Below are positions 1 to 10,890 of a DNA stretch of 64,000 nt, piece by piece. This stretch comes from Penium margaritaceum (Eukaryota; Streptophyta; Zygnematophyceae; Desmidiales; Peniaceae), in NCBI GenBank assembly GCA_023375785.1, contig SZWC01001161.1:4142-68141 (forward strand), given 5' to 3'. Each line of letters begins with the position of its first letter. The stretch's first letter is position 1. A model generated the notes under the pieces. The model was not told where the DNA came from, made no database searches, and was given only the letters and a program-made list of their open reading frames with translations. The position numbers and the translations under genes were made by a program.

Positions 1-942
1 CTCAAGAAAAATCTGGCCAGCAGATTTAAGATGAAGGACATGGGACCTCTCGAGTACTACCTCGGGATTGCTGTTCACCGCAACCGCAAAGCAGGCACCA
101 TCGAGCTCAACCAGACCAAGTACATCATGGACATCTTGAAGCGCTACAACATGGAGGACTGCAAGCCCGTCAGCACCCCCATGCCCTCCGACTGCAAGCT
201 CTCCTCCTCCATGTCACCAAGCAACGAGGCAGACCGGCGGGAGATGCAAAACATTCCATACCAGTCCGCCGTCGGAAGCCTCATGTATGCAATGGTGGGA
301 ACACGACCTGACATTGCTTTTGCAGTGGGTCAGGTGAGCAGGTTTGTGGCCAACCCTGGGCCAGAACATTGGCAAGTCGTGAAGCGGATTTTTCGCTACC
401 TCAAAAAGACTCGGCACGTCGGACTTCGGTTTGGAGGTCTAGAAGGATCAGACTTGCTGCGGCTGACATGCTACACCGACGCGGACTGGGGAGGACGGAT
501 TGATGACAGGAAGTCCACCTCAGGGTTTGTTTGTCTTCTCAACGGTGGTGCGGTCTCGTGGGCAAGTAGGAAGAAGGACTGCGTCTCGCTTTCTACTGCT
601 GAGGCGGAGTACATTGCACTCTCCGAAGTGTGCAATGAAACACAGTGGCTTCGTAGTTTGCTTGATGAGATCAAGGCACCACAAGAGGAGGCAACGGTCA
701 TCCGCATCGACAACCAAAGTGCCATGGCTATGGCAGAGGACGACATGATCTCCCGGTGAACAAAGCACATCGATATTCGGTACCACTACTCACGTCACCT
801 TATCGCCAAGGGTGTCGTGGAACTGGAGCACGTCGCAACCAAGAAAATGCTTGCGGACTTCTTGACAAAGCCGCTAGACAGCGACTTGCATGTTGCAGGT
901 GCTCGAGGAGTCGGCATGGTGGATGCAAGAGATGAGAACTAA
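1..942 (+). mobile_element. Ty1/copia retrotransposon, 3' part of pol (reverse transcriptase end plus RNase H), fossil
   Basis: The translated plus strand shows the C-terminal part of a copia reverse transcriptase. The KMKDMGPLEYYLGI stretch lies near the window start, followed by TRPDIAFAVG, SRF and a VKRIFRYLKKT connection region. The RNase H domain comes next, with YTDADWGG, RKSTSGF and the STAEAEYIAL block, and the closing ADFLTKPL motif typical of copia pol C-termini. Reverse transcriptase followed by RNase H and then directly by an LTR fits the copia order, in which integrase lies upstream. The 5' LTR, gag, protease, integrase and most of the reverse transcriptase lie outside the window. 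The visible coding part is broken, with about one break, so this is a fossil copy, although its conservation suggests modest age. Family assignment is secure; the exact lineage is not. Confidence 0.93.
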
Positions 943-1040
943 AGACCAAGAAAACTGACATGCACAAACACAACCTAGAGCTACAGGTTCATGCCGAAGA
1001 AAACTACCACAGCAGGTGGCCTACGGTGCAAGGGAGAGAT
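943..1040 (+). other. Copia 3' non-coding stretch with polypurine tract
   Basis: About 100 bases lie between the pol region and the inferred LTR and hold no credible coding region. The stretch ends in a purine-rich run (about 1029-1040, AAGGGAGAGAT) directly before TGTTG. That is where copia elements carry the plus-strand primer tract next to the 3' LTR. The tract is assigned by position and composition only. Confidence 0.6.
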
Positions 1041-1702
1041 TGTTGTTCTTCTATGCCCCATGGCCACTGCTATGGGTTGACGGACAGGTTGGGCATGCAC
1101 TGCTCCCTTGGAGTAAGTCCCCCAAACCTTGTTCGTGGTGCAAGTCCAAGCGAGACACCAGAAGTGTAGCGCAACGGATAGCATGTTGGACTTAGGGACA
1201 ACACGTCCTGCGATCGAGCCTTGATGTGCGCAGGAGGTTTTTTGACCTTCTAGCACAGGGGAAGTTTCTTAGACATTTCTCCATGCATGAGGAGAGTGCG
1301 CCACTTGGCGGTCAGTGGATGCGCCAATTGGCGGACTGGTGAGGTGGTTTGGAGTGACCACCCCAAAAGTGTCACTGCCCACACACCTTAGAAGCCAGGC
1401 CTAGGACTATATGTACCAGGCTCATTCCTCATTCTAATTACACAATCTGGCCTTAGATGCTCCTCACAGAGTTGTCCANGTTGGTCTAAGCCCCAGGAGT
1501 TAGTCTTTGACTAGCACCTCGCGCGAAAGTGACCAAGTGTTAAGTGGACACAGTTGCTAGCAAGTGATTGCCTAGGAACTGCTCAGTGTGGAACCGTGAT
1601 CCTGAGGGTGATATCTTCTCCTAGCTGAAATGCTAGGAGCGGACGGCAGGTGCTATTGTGTCGGCCCTGTTTTCTAGTCCGTTTGCCTCAGGCCGGTTGA
1701 CA
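1041..1702 (+). mobile_element. 3' LTR of the copia element, about 662 bp
   Basis: The stretch begins TGTTGTTCTT directly after the purine tract and ends GGTTGACA, where recognisable satellite sequence resumes in the middle of monomer type M6. It therefore has the 5'-TG...CA-3' ends expected of an LTR. The right edge is defined well by the sudden return of satellite sequence. The left edge rests on the purine tract and the TG start, because the 5' LTR is not in the window for comparison. The duplicated target bases would begin at about 1703. One ambiguous base is at 1479. A TATA-like site and the CG-poor region after it lie in the second half. Confidence 0.75.
1406..1415 (+). promoter_or_regulatory. 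TATA-like element inside the LTR
   Basis: ACTATATGTA lies in the second half of the LTR and is the best TATA match there. Copia LTRs place the Pol II TATA box in this region, upstream of the U3/R border. This is a motif match only; no start site can be fixed from sequence. Confidence 0.4.
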
Positions 1703-2757
1703 ATATGTAGTGGCACTGTGTGGCTACAATGCACAGTGACCAACCAACGTATGCATATGTCACTGATCATGACAAAATAATTTCACTGTGTGTGGTTAAT
1801 GTTGACAACTCACAACACAAGTCACAGATAGTGAGAGAGGGTAACAATGGTTTTGGACGACTATCTATCAACTAGAAAGCACAAAGACCTTCAATACGTA
1901 GTGACACGGCGTGGTAACCCTGTACAGTGACAAAGCAAAGTATGCGCATGTCACTAACCACGACCAAAAGAATTTCACAATGTGTGGTCAACGTTGAAAA
2001 CTCATAACACGGATCACAAATGGTCAGTGGGGGAAACAATGGGTTGGGAACACTAGTTATCAACTAGCAAGTACAAAGTCCTTCAACAAGCAGTGGCACG
2101 GTGTGGCTAGCGTGCACAGTGACCAACCAAAGGATTCATACGTCACTGACTATGACCGAAGAAGTCCACTATGCGTGGTCAGCATTGACAACTCACAACA
2201 GGAGTCACAGATAGTCAGAGGGGGGTAACAATTGTGTGGGAAGACTAGCTATCAACTAGAAAGCACAAAGACCTTCAATGCGTAGTGACATGGCGTGGTA
2301 ACCACGTACTGTGATAGAACAAACTAGGCTTATGTCAGTGAGCATGACCAAAGAATTTCAATATGGGTGGTCAACGTTCACAACCCATAACACGAGTCCA
2401 AAATGGTCGGAGGGGGGGGAAATGGTTTCCAAACACTATGTATCTTCTAGCAAGTACAAAGATCTTTCGTATGTATTACCACGGTGTGGCTACCGTGCAC
2501 AATGACCTACCCAAGTAGGGATACATCACTGCTCATGACCAAAGAAGTTTAGAGTGTGTGGTCAGCGTTCACAACTCATAACACAAGTAAAAAATGGGCA
2601 GAGGGAGAAACAATGGTTTGGGAATACTTGGTATCGACTAGCAAGTACAAAGACCTTCGATAAGTGGTGGCACAGTGTGGCTACCATGCACAATGAACAA
2701 CAAAAGTATGCCCGTGATACTGGACATTATAAAAAGAATTTCACTGTGTGTAGTCAC
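1703..2757 (+). repeat. Forward satellite block with variant monomers leading into insert copy 1
   Basis: Satellite sequence resumes at 1703 in the middle of M6 and continues into M1 (from about 1888) and M2 (about 2078). The following monomers are hybrids: an M2 front with an M6 tail, then M1 with M3 features, then divergent monomers with unusual changes such as GGTCAGCGTTCACAAC and AAAAAATGGGCAG. The same variant series, in the same order, borders the other insert copies, so it belongs to the longer amplified unit. No gene is present. Confidence 0.9.
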
Positions 2758-2976
2758 CTTTCCTTGTTATGGCTGGTCAGTCGGAGGAACGGTTGACAAA
2801 TTATTCAATCTCAAAGTTGCAAAATTTGCAATTCCGTCCGCGTCAATTGTTTATGATTAAACTGACTTTGTTATTATTCATGATTTTAAAAACTACCCTC
2901 TTATCGTACACCCCCTTTGTTTATATCCTCTATCCATAGGAACTCCTATAACATCATTTGGACATCATATAAACAC

Positions 2977-3060
2977 CATGTGAGTTGGCTTAGTTCTTAT
3001 GGAGTTAGATTATGGAGCGGCAGGTCCTGGGTTTGAATCCTCGTACGCGCAATATAGAAT
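2977..3060 (+). other. tRNA-derived head with Pol III box A and box B (insert copy 1)
   Basis: Box A is TGGCTTAGTTC at 2986-2996; the consensus starts TRGY and continues to a purine pair. Box B is GGTTTGAATCC at 3030-3040, one base from the canonical GGTTCGANTCC. The distance between the boxes is that of a tRNA gene, and the sequence between them lays out like the D-arm to T-arm part of a tRNA. It does not look like a functional tRNA: there is no clean acceptor stem. This layout is the standard head of tRNA-derived SINEs. Whether Pol III still uses it is unknown. Confidence 0.7.
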
Positions 3061-3061
3061 A

Positions 3062-3215
3062 AGCTCGCGACCTGGGGGGGGGGGGCGTGTTGTGATACCT
3101 CTACTCTACCTTCGAGCCCAAGCCGTGGGGGGGGAGGGGGGGTGTCATAATGCGGTCGTAAATCTGTCCTCCAGGTCGTCCACGGAACATCCCTCTAGGG
3201 GGGTTGGGAGGGAGT
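3062..3215 (+). other. G-run cluster with G-quadruplex potential inside insert copy 1
   Basis: There are three G-rich blocks: a run of about 12 G near 3074-3085, a G8-A-G7 block near 3127-3142, and a block reading GGGGGGTTGGGAGGG near 3196-3210. The last one alone supplies four G3 tracts with short loops. The homopolymer lengths differ between the six insert copies, as expected for slippage-prone runs or for sequencing uncertainty. Structure formation is inferred from sequence, not shown. Confidence 0.6.
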
Positions 3216-4825
3216 ATTCCAGTGAAGGCACCTACGCGCAACAAATAAACAAAAACCGACCTGGTGTCAAAGGGAGAAACCTTTTGCTATTTATTGACTA
3301 GCGAGTGCAAAGACCTTCAACAAGAAGTGGCACAGTGTGGCTACCATGCACAATGACCGACCAGGGTAGGCATATGTACTACCTTTGACCAAAGAAATCC
3401 GCTGTGTGTGGTCAACATTGACACTTCATAATACGAGTCACAAATGGTCAGAGGGAGAAACAATGGTTTGGGAACACCAGGTATCAACTAAAAAGCACAA
3501 GGACCTTCGATGAGTTGTGACACTGTGTGGATACCATGAACGATGACCAACCAAAGTAGGCACATGTCACTGACCATGACCAAAGAAAGTCACCATGTGT
3601 GGTAAACTTTGACAACTCATAACACGAGTCAAAAATGATCAGAGTGGAAGATAATGGTTTCTGAATACTAGTTTTTGCCTAGCAAGTACAAATACCTTTA
3701 ATATGTAGTGGCACAGTGTGGCTACAATGCACAGTGACCAACCAAAGTATGCATATGTCACTGACCATGACCAAAGAATTTCACTTCATGTGGTCAATGT
3801 TGACAACTCACAACACAAGTCACAGATAGTCAAAAGGGGGTAACAATGGTTTGGGTAGACTAGCTATCAACTAGAAAGCACAAAGCCCTTCAATACATAG
3901 TGACAGGGCGTGGTAACCATGTACAGTGACAAACCATAGTAGGCATATGTCACTAACCATGACCAAAAAAATTTCACAGTGTGTGGTCAACGTTGAAAAC
4001 TCATAACACGGGTCACAAATGGTCAGAGGGGGAAACAATCAGTTGGGAACACTAGTTATCAACTAGCAAGTACAAAGTCCTTCAACAAGCAGTGGCACGG
4101 TGTAGCTAGCGTAGTGACCAACCAAAGGATGCATACGTCACAGACTAAGACCGAAGAAGTCCACTATGTGTAGTCAGCATATACAGCTCACAACACGAGT
4201 CACAAATGGTCAGAGGGAGAGACAATGGTTTGGGAACCCAATGTATCGACTAGAAAGAACAAAGAACTTCAGTACGTAGTGGCACGGTGTGACTACTTTT
4301 CACACCAAACAACCAAACTAGGCATATGTCACTGACCATGACCGAATAATTTCAATATGGATGGTCAACGTTCACCAACCATAACAAGAGTCACAAACGG
4401 TCAGAGGGGGAAACAGTGGTATGGGAATATCAGTTCTCAACTAGCAAGTAAAACAAACTTCAATCAGTAGTAGCACGGTGTGGCTACCATGCACAATGAC
4501 CGACCAAAATAGGCATATTTTCTGCCTTTGACCACAGAAATCCGCTGTGTGTGGTCAACATTGACACTTCATAATACGAGTCACAAATGGTCAGAGGGAG
4601 AAACAATGGTTTGGGAACACAAGGTATCAACTTAAAAGCACAAGGACTGTCAATGAGTTGTGGCACGGTGTGGATACCATGCACGATGACCAACCGAAGT
4701 AGGCACATGTCACTGACCATGACCAAAGAAACTCACCATGTGTGGTAAACTTTGACAACTCAAAATACGAGTCACAAATGGTCAGAGTGGAAAATAATGG
4801 TTTCTGAATACTAGTTATCAACTAG

Positions 4826-5032
4826 CAAGTACAAATACCTTTAATATGTGGTGGCACAGTGTGGCCACAATGCACAGTGACCAACCAAAGTATGCATATT
4901 TCACTATCCATGACCAAACTAATTTCACAGTGTGTGGTCAACGTTGAAAACTCATAAGACGAGTCACGAATGGTCAGAGGGGAAAACAATGGGTTGGGAA
5001 CACTACTTATCAAGTAGCAAGTACAAAGACGT
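4826..5032 (+). repeat. M6/M1 fusion monomer (five-monomer unit), site 1
   Basis: The monomer starts as M6, but with the diagnostic GTGGTGGCAC and GTGTGGCCACAATGC in place of GTAGTGGCAC and GTGGCTACAATGC. It continues as M1 after the GTATGCATAT block, ending in the M1 tail before M2. One monomer is therefore missing from the unit. The same fusion with the same GGCCAC mark is seen five more times in the window. Confidence 0.85.
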
Positions 5033-6639
5033 TCAACAAGCAGTGGCACGGTGTGAATAGCGTGCATTGTGACCAACCAAAGGATGCATACGTCACTGAC
5101 TATGACTGAAGAAGTCCACTATGTGTGGTCAACATTGACAACTCATAACACGAGTCACAAATGGTCAGAGGGAGAGACAATCGTTCGGGAACCCTATCTA
5201 TCAACTAGAAAGAACAAAGAACTTCAATACACAGTGGCACGGCGTGGCTAATATGCACACCAAACAACCAAACTAGGCATATGTCACTGACCATGACCAA
5301 ATAATTTCAATATGGGTGGTCAACTTTCACCAACCATAACACGAGTCACAAACAGTCAGAGGGGGAAACAATGGTATGAAAATATCAGTTCTCAACTAGC
5401 AAGTAAAACGAAATTCAATCAGTAGTAGCACAGTGTAGCTCCCATGCACAATGACCGACCAAAGTAGGCATATGTTCTGCCTTTGACCAAAGAAATCCGC
5501 TGTGTGTGGTCAACATTGACACTTCATAATACGAGTCACAAATGGTCAGAGGGGAAAACAATGGTTTGGGAACACCAGGTATCAACTAAAAAGCACAGGG
5601 ACTTTCAATGAGTTGTGGCACGGTGTGGATACCATGCACGATGACCAACCAAGGTAGGCACATGTCACTGACCATGACCAAAGAAAGTCACCATGCATGG
5701 TAAACTTTGACAACACGTAACACAAGTCACAAATGATCACACTGGAAGATAATGGTTTATAAATACTAGTTTTCACCTAGCAAGTACACATACCTTTAAT
5801 ATGTAGTGGCACATTGTGGCTACAATGCACAGTGACCAACCAAATTATGCATATGGCACTGACCATGACCAAAGAATTTCACTTTATGTGGTCAATGTTG
5901 ACAACTCACAACACGATTAACAGATAGTCAGAGGGGGTAACAATGGTTTGGGAAGACTAGCTATCTACTAGAAAGCACAAAGACCTTCAATACATAGTGA
6001 CAGGGCGTGGTAACCATGTACAGTGACAAACCAAAGTAGGCATATTTCACTAACCATGACCAAACGAATTTCACAGTGTGTGGTCAACATTGAAAACTCA
6101 TAAGACGAGTCACAAATGGTCAGAGGGGAAAACAATGGGTTGGGAACACTACTTATCAACTAACAAGTACAAAGACCTTCAACAAGTAGTGGTACGGTTT
6201 GGCTAGCGTGCACAGTGACCAACCAAAGGATGCATACGTCACTCACTATGACCGAAGAAGTCCACTGTGTGTGGTCAACATTGACAACTCATAACACGAG
6301 TCACAAATGGTCAGAGGGAGAGACAATGGTTTGTGAACCCTATCTATCGACTAGAAAGAACAAAGAACTTCAATACGCAGTGTCACGACGTGGCTAATAT
6401 GCACACCAAACAACCAAACTAGGCATATGTCACTGACCAGGACCAAATAATTTCAATATGGGTGGTCAACGTTCACCAACCATAACACGAGTCACAAAAT
6501 GTCAGAGGGGGAAACAATGGTATGGGAATATCACTTCTCAACTAGCAAGTAAAACGAACTTCAATCAGAAGTAGGACAGTGTGGCTACCATGCACAATGA
6601 CCGACCAAAGTAGGCATATGTACTGCCTTTGACCAAAGA

Positions 6640-7400
6640 AATCCGCTGTGTGTGGTCAACATTGACACTTCATAATACGAGTCACAAATGGTCAGAGGGA
6701 GAAACAATGGTTTGCGAACACCAGGTATCAACTAAAAAGCACAAGGATCTTCAATAAGTTGTGGCACGGCGTGGATACCATGCACGATGTCCAACCAAAG
6801 TAGGCACATGTCACTGACCATGACCAAAGAAAGTCACCATGTGTGGTAAACTTTGACAACTCATAACACGAGTCACAAATGGTCAGAGTGGAACATAATG
6901 GTTTCTGAATACTATTTATCGACTACCAAGTACAAATACCTTCAATATGTAGTGGCACGGTGTGACTACAATGCACAGTGACCAACCAAAGTATGCATAT
7001 GTCACTGACCATGACCAAAGAAAGTCACCATGTGTGGTAAACTTTGACAACTCATAACACGAGTCACAAATGGTCAGAGGGAGAAACAATGGTTTGCGAA
7101 CACCAGGTATCAACTAAAAACGACAAGGATCTTCAATAAGTTGTGGCACGGCGTGGATACCATGCACGATGTCCAACCAAAGTAGGCACATGTCACTGAC
7201 CATGACCAAAGAAAGTCACCATGTGTGGTAAACTTTGACAACTCATAACACGAGTCACAAATGGTCAGAGTGGAACATAATGGTTTCTGAATACTATTTA
7301 TCGACTACCAAGTACAAATACCTTCAATATGTAGTGGCACGGTGTGACTACAATGCACAGTGACCAACCAAAGTATGCATATGTCACTGTCCATGACCAA
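6640..7400 (+). repeat. Tandem duplication of an M5-M6 pair (382-bp offset)
   Basis: The rare string GGATCTTCAATAAG occurs at 6745 and again at 7127, exactly 382 bp (two monomers) later. Other rare shared variants are CACGATGTCCAACC, GTGGAACATAATGG and GTGTGACTACAATGC. Between the copies is a hybrid monomer that starts as M6 and switches to M5 near the CATGACCAAAGAAAGTCACC block. This explains why the unit starting at 5984 is eight monomers long. The copies are nearly identical, so the exchange is recent on the scale of the array. Confidence 0.9.
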
Positions 7401-7839
7401 ATAATTTTAACTTCATGTGGTCAATGTTGACAACTCACAACACAAGTCACAGATAGTCAGAGGGGGTAACAATACTTTGGGAAGACTAGCTATCAACAAG
7501 AAAGCACAAATACCTTCAATGCGTAAAGACACATCGTGGTAACCATGTACAGTGACCAACCAAAGTAGGCATATGTCACTAACCATGACCAAACGAATTT
7601 CAGAGAGTGTGGTCAACGTTGAAAACTCATAACACGAGTGAAGAATGGTCAGAGGGGAAAACAATGGGTCGGGAATACTAGTTCTCAACTAGCAAGTACA
7701 AAGACGTTCAACAAGCAGTGGCACGGTGTGGATAGCATGCATTGTGACCAACCAAAGGATGCATACGTCACTGACTATGACCGAAGAAGTCCACTATGTG
7801 TGGTCAACATTCACAACTCATAACACGAGTCACAAATGG

Positions 7840-10800
7840 TCAGAGGGAGAAACAATGGTTTGGAAACCCTATCTATCAACTAGAAAGAACAAAGAACTTC
7901 AATACGCCTTGGCATGGCGTGGCTAATATGCACACCAAACAACCAAATTAGGCATATGTCACTGACCATGACCAAAAAATTTCAATATGGGTGGTCAATG
8001 TTCACCAACCATAACACGAGTCACAAACAGTCAGAGGGGGAAACAATGGTATGGGAATATCAGTTCTCAACTAGCAAGTAAAACGAAATTGAATCAGAAG
8101 TAGCACAGTGTGGCTACCATGCACAATGACCGACCAAATTAGGCATATATACTGCCTTTGACCAAAGAAATCCACTGTGTGTGGTCAACGTTGACATTTC
8201 ATAATACGAGTCACAAATGGTCAGAGGGGAAAAATATGGTTTGGGAACACCAGGTATCAACTTAAAAGCACAGGGACCTTCAATGAGTTGTGGCACGGTG
8301 TGGATACCATGCACGATGACCAACCAAAGTAGGCACATGTCACTGACCATGACCAAAGAAAGTCACCATGTGTGGTAAACTTTGACAACACATAACAAAA
8401 GTCACAAACGATCACAGTGGAAGATAATGGTTTATGAATACTAGTTTTCACCTAGCAAGTACAAATACCTTTAATATGTAGTGGCCCAGTGTGGCTACAA
8501 TGCACAGTGACCAACCAAATTATGCATATGGCACTGACCATGACCAAGAATTTCACTTCATGTGGTCAATGTTGACAACTCACAACACAATTCACAGATA
8601 GTCAGAGGGGGTAACAATGGTTTGGGCAGACTAGCTATCAACTAAAAACACAAAGACCTTCAATACATAGTGACACGGCGTGGTAACCATGTACAGTGAC
8701 AAACTAAAGTAGGCATATGTCACTAACCATGACCAAACGAATTTCACATTGTGTGGTCAACGTTGAAAACTCATAACACGAGTCACAAATGGTCAGAGGG
8801 GAAAAAAATGGGTTGGGAACACTATTTATCAACTAGCAAGTACAAAGACCTTCAACAAGCAGTGGCACGGTGTGGCTAGCGTGCACAGTGACCAACCAAA
8901 GGATGCATACGTCACTGACTATGACCGAAGAAGTCCACTATGTGTGGTCAACATTGACAACTCATAACACGAGTCACAAATGGTCAGAGTGAGAGACAAT
9001 GGTTTGGGAACCCTATGTATTCACGAGAAGAGACAAAGAACTTCAATACATAGTGGCACGGTGTGGCTACTATGCACACCAAACAACCAAACTAGACATA
9101 TGTCACAGACCATGACCAAATAATTTCAATATGGGTGGTCAACGTTCACCAACCATAACACGAGTCACAAATGGTCAGAGGGGGAAACAATGGTATGGGA
9201 ATATCAGTTCTGAACTAGCAAGAAAAATTACCTTCAATCAGTAGTAGCACGGTGTGGCTACCATGCACAATGACCGACGAAAGTAGGCATATGTTCTGCC
9301 TTTGACCAGAGAAATCCGCTGTGTGTGGTCAACATTGACACTTCATAATACGAGTCACAAATGGTCAGAGGGAGAGACAATGGTTTGGAAACCCTATCTA
9401 TCAACTAGAAAGAACAAAGAACTTCAATACGCCTTGGCATGGCGTGGCTAATATGCACACCAAACAACCAAATTAGGCATATGTCACTGACCATGAACAA
9501 AAAATTTCAATATGGGTGGTCAATGTTCACCAACCATAACACGAGTCACAAACAGTCAGAGGGGGAAACAATGGTATGGGAATATCAGTTCTCATCTAGC
9601 AAGTAAAACTAAATTCAATCAGAAGTAGCACAGTGTGGCTACCATGCACAATGACCGACCAAATTAGGCATATATACTGCCTTTGACCAAAGAAATCCGC
9701 TGTGTGTGGTCAACGTTGACATTTCATAATACGAGTCACAAATGGTCAGAGGGGAACACAATGGTTTGGGAACACCAGGTATCAACTTAAAAGCACAGGG
9801 ACCTTCAATGAGTTGTGGCACGGTGTGGATACCATGCACGATGACCAACCAAAGTAGGCACATGTCACTGACCATGACCAAAGAAAGTCACCAAGTGTGG
9901 TCAACTTTGACAACACATAACAAAAGTCACAAATGATCACAGTGGAAGATAATGGTTTATGAATACTAGTTTTCACCTAGCAAGTACAAGTACCTTTAAT
10001 ATGTTGTGGCACAGTGTGGCTACAATGCACAGTGACCAACCAAATTATGCATATGGCACTGACCATGACCAAGAATTTCACTTCATGTGGTCAATGTTGA
10101 CAACTCACAACACGATTCACAGATAGTCAGAGGGGGTAACAATGGTTTGGGCAGACTAGCTATCAACTAGAAAGCACAAAGACCTTCAATACATAGTGAC
10201 ACGGCGTGGTAACCATGTACAGTGACAAACTAAAGTAGGCATATGTCACTAACCATGACCAAACGAATTTCACATTGTGTGGTCAACGTTGAAAACTCAT
10301 AACACGAGTCACAAATGGTCAGAGGGGAAAACAATGGGTTGGGAACACTAGTTATCAACTAGCAAGTACAAAGACCTTCAACAAGCAGTGGCACGGTGTG
10401 GCTAGCATGCACAGTGACCAACCAAAGGATGCATACGTCACTGACTATGACCGAAGAAGTCCACTATGTGTGGTCAACATTGACAACTCATAACACGAGT
10501 CACAAATGGTCAGAGCGAGAGACAATGGTTTGGGAACCCTATGTGTTCACGAGAAGAGACAAAGAACTTCAATACGTAGTGGCACGGTGTGGCTACTATG
10601 CACACGAAACAACCAAACTAGACATATGTCACTGACCATGACCATATAATTTCAATATGGGTGGTCAACGTTCACCAACCATAACACGAGTCACAAATGG
10701 TCAGAGGGGAAAACAATGGTATGGGAATATCAGTTCTCAACTAGCAAGAAAAATTACCTTCAATCAGTAGTAGCACGGTGTGGCTACCATGCACAATGAC

Positions 10801-10890
10801 CGACGAAAGTAGGCATATGTTCTGCCTTTGACCAGAGAAATCCGCTGTGTGTGGTCAACATTGACACTTCATAATACGAGTCACAAATGG
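7840..10890 (+). repeat. Tandem duplication of an eight-monomer segment (1525-bp offset)
   Basis: A long chain of private variants repeats at a constant offset of 1525 bp: TGGAAACCCT at 7861 and 9386, GCCTTGGCATGGCG after each, AGCAAGAAAAATTACC near 9214 and 10739, and GACCGACGAAAGTAGG after each. The join lies near 9360, where an M4 monomer switches to M2 sequence. It is an unequal exchange between units out of register by two monomers. Confidence 0.9.

Larger units (their letters stand above)
2758..3270 (+). repeat. Amplified foreign insert, copy 1 (tRNA-like SINE-type element with AT-rich left part)
   Basis: Satellite similarity stops at about 2757 and resumes at about 3271 (AGGGAGAAAC). 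The interrupted monomer would otherwise read straight through. The left 220 bases are AT-rich, unlike the satellite, and contain no recognisable coding region. The right part starts near 2977 and carries tRNA-like Pol III promoter boxes, then a run of about 12 G, a G8-A-G7 run, a second G-rich cluster, and a tail ACGCGCAACAAATAAAC. The insert has no transposase or reverse transcriptase, so it would be non-autonomous. I do not recognise a named family. Its right satellite flank is one monomer shorter than in the other copies. Confidence 0.85.

Noticed and set aside
214-786. Minus-strand and shifted-frame open frames overlapping the copia pol region
   Set aside because: They are shadows of the conserved reverse transcriptase and RNase H reading frame, with no recognisable domain.
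960-1256. Short open frames in the LTR region
   Set aside because: They span the border between the non-coding stretch and the LTR and carry no recognisable domain.
2977-3060. A functional tRNA gene at the Pol III boxes
   Set aside because: Box A and B are present, but there is no paired acceptor stem and box B is off consensus. The sequence runs into G runs. It fits a SINE head better.
2758-3270. Terminal inverted repeats of a small DNA transposon at the insert ends
   Set aside because: The start (CCTTGTTATGG) and the reverse complement of the end (CCCTTTGACACC) share only a few bases, and no clear target duplication could be seen in the interrupted monomer.
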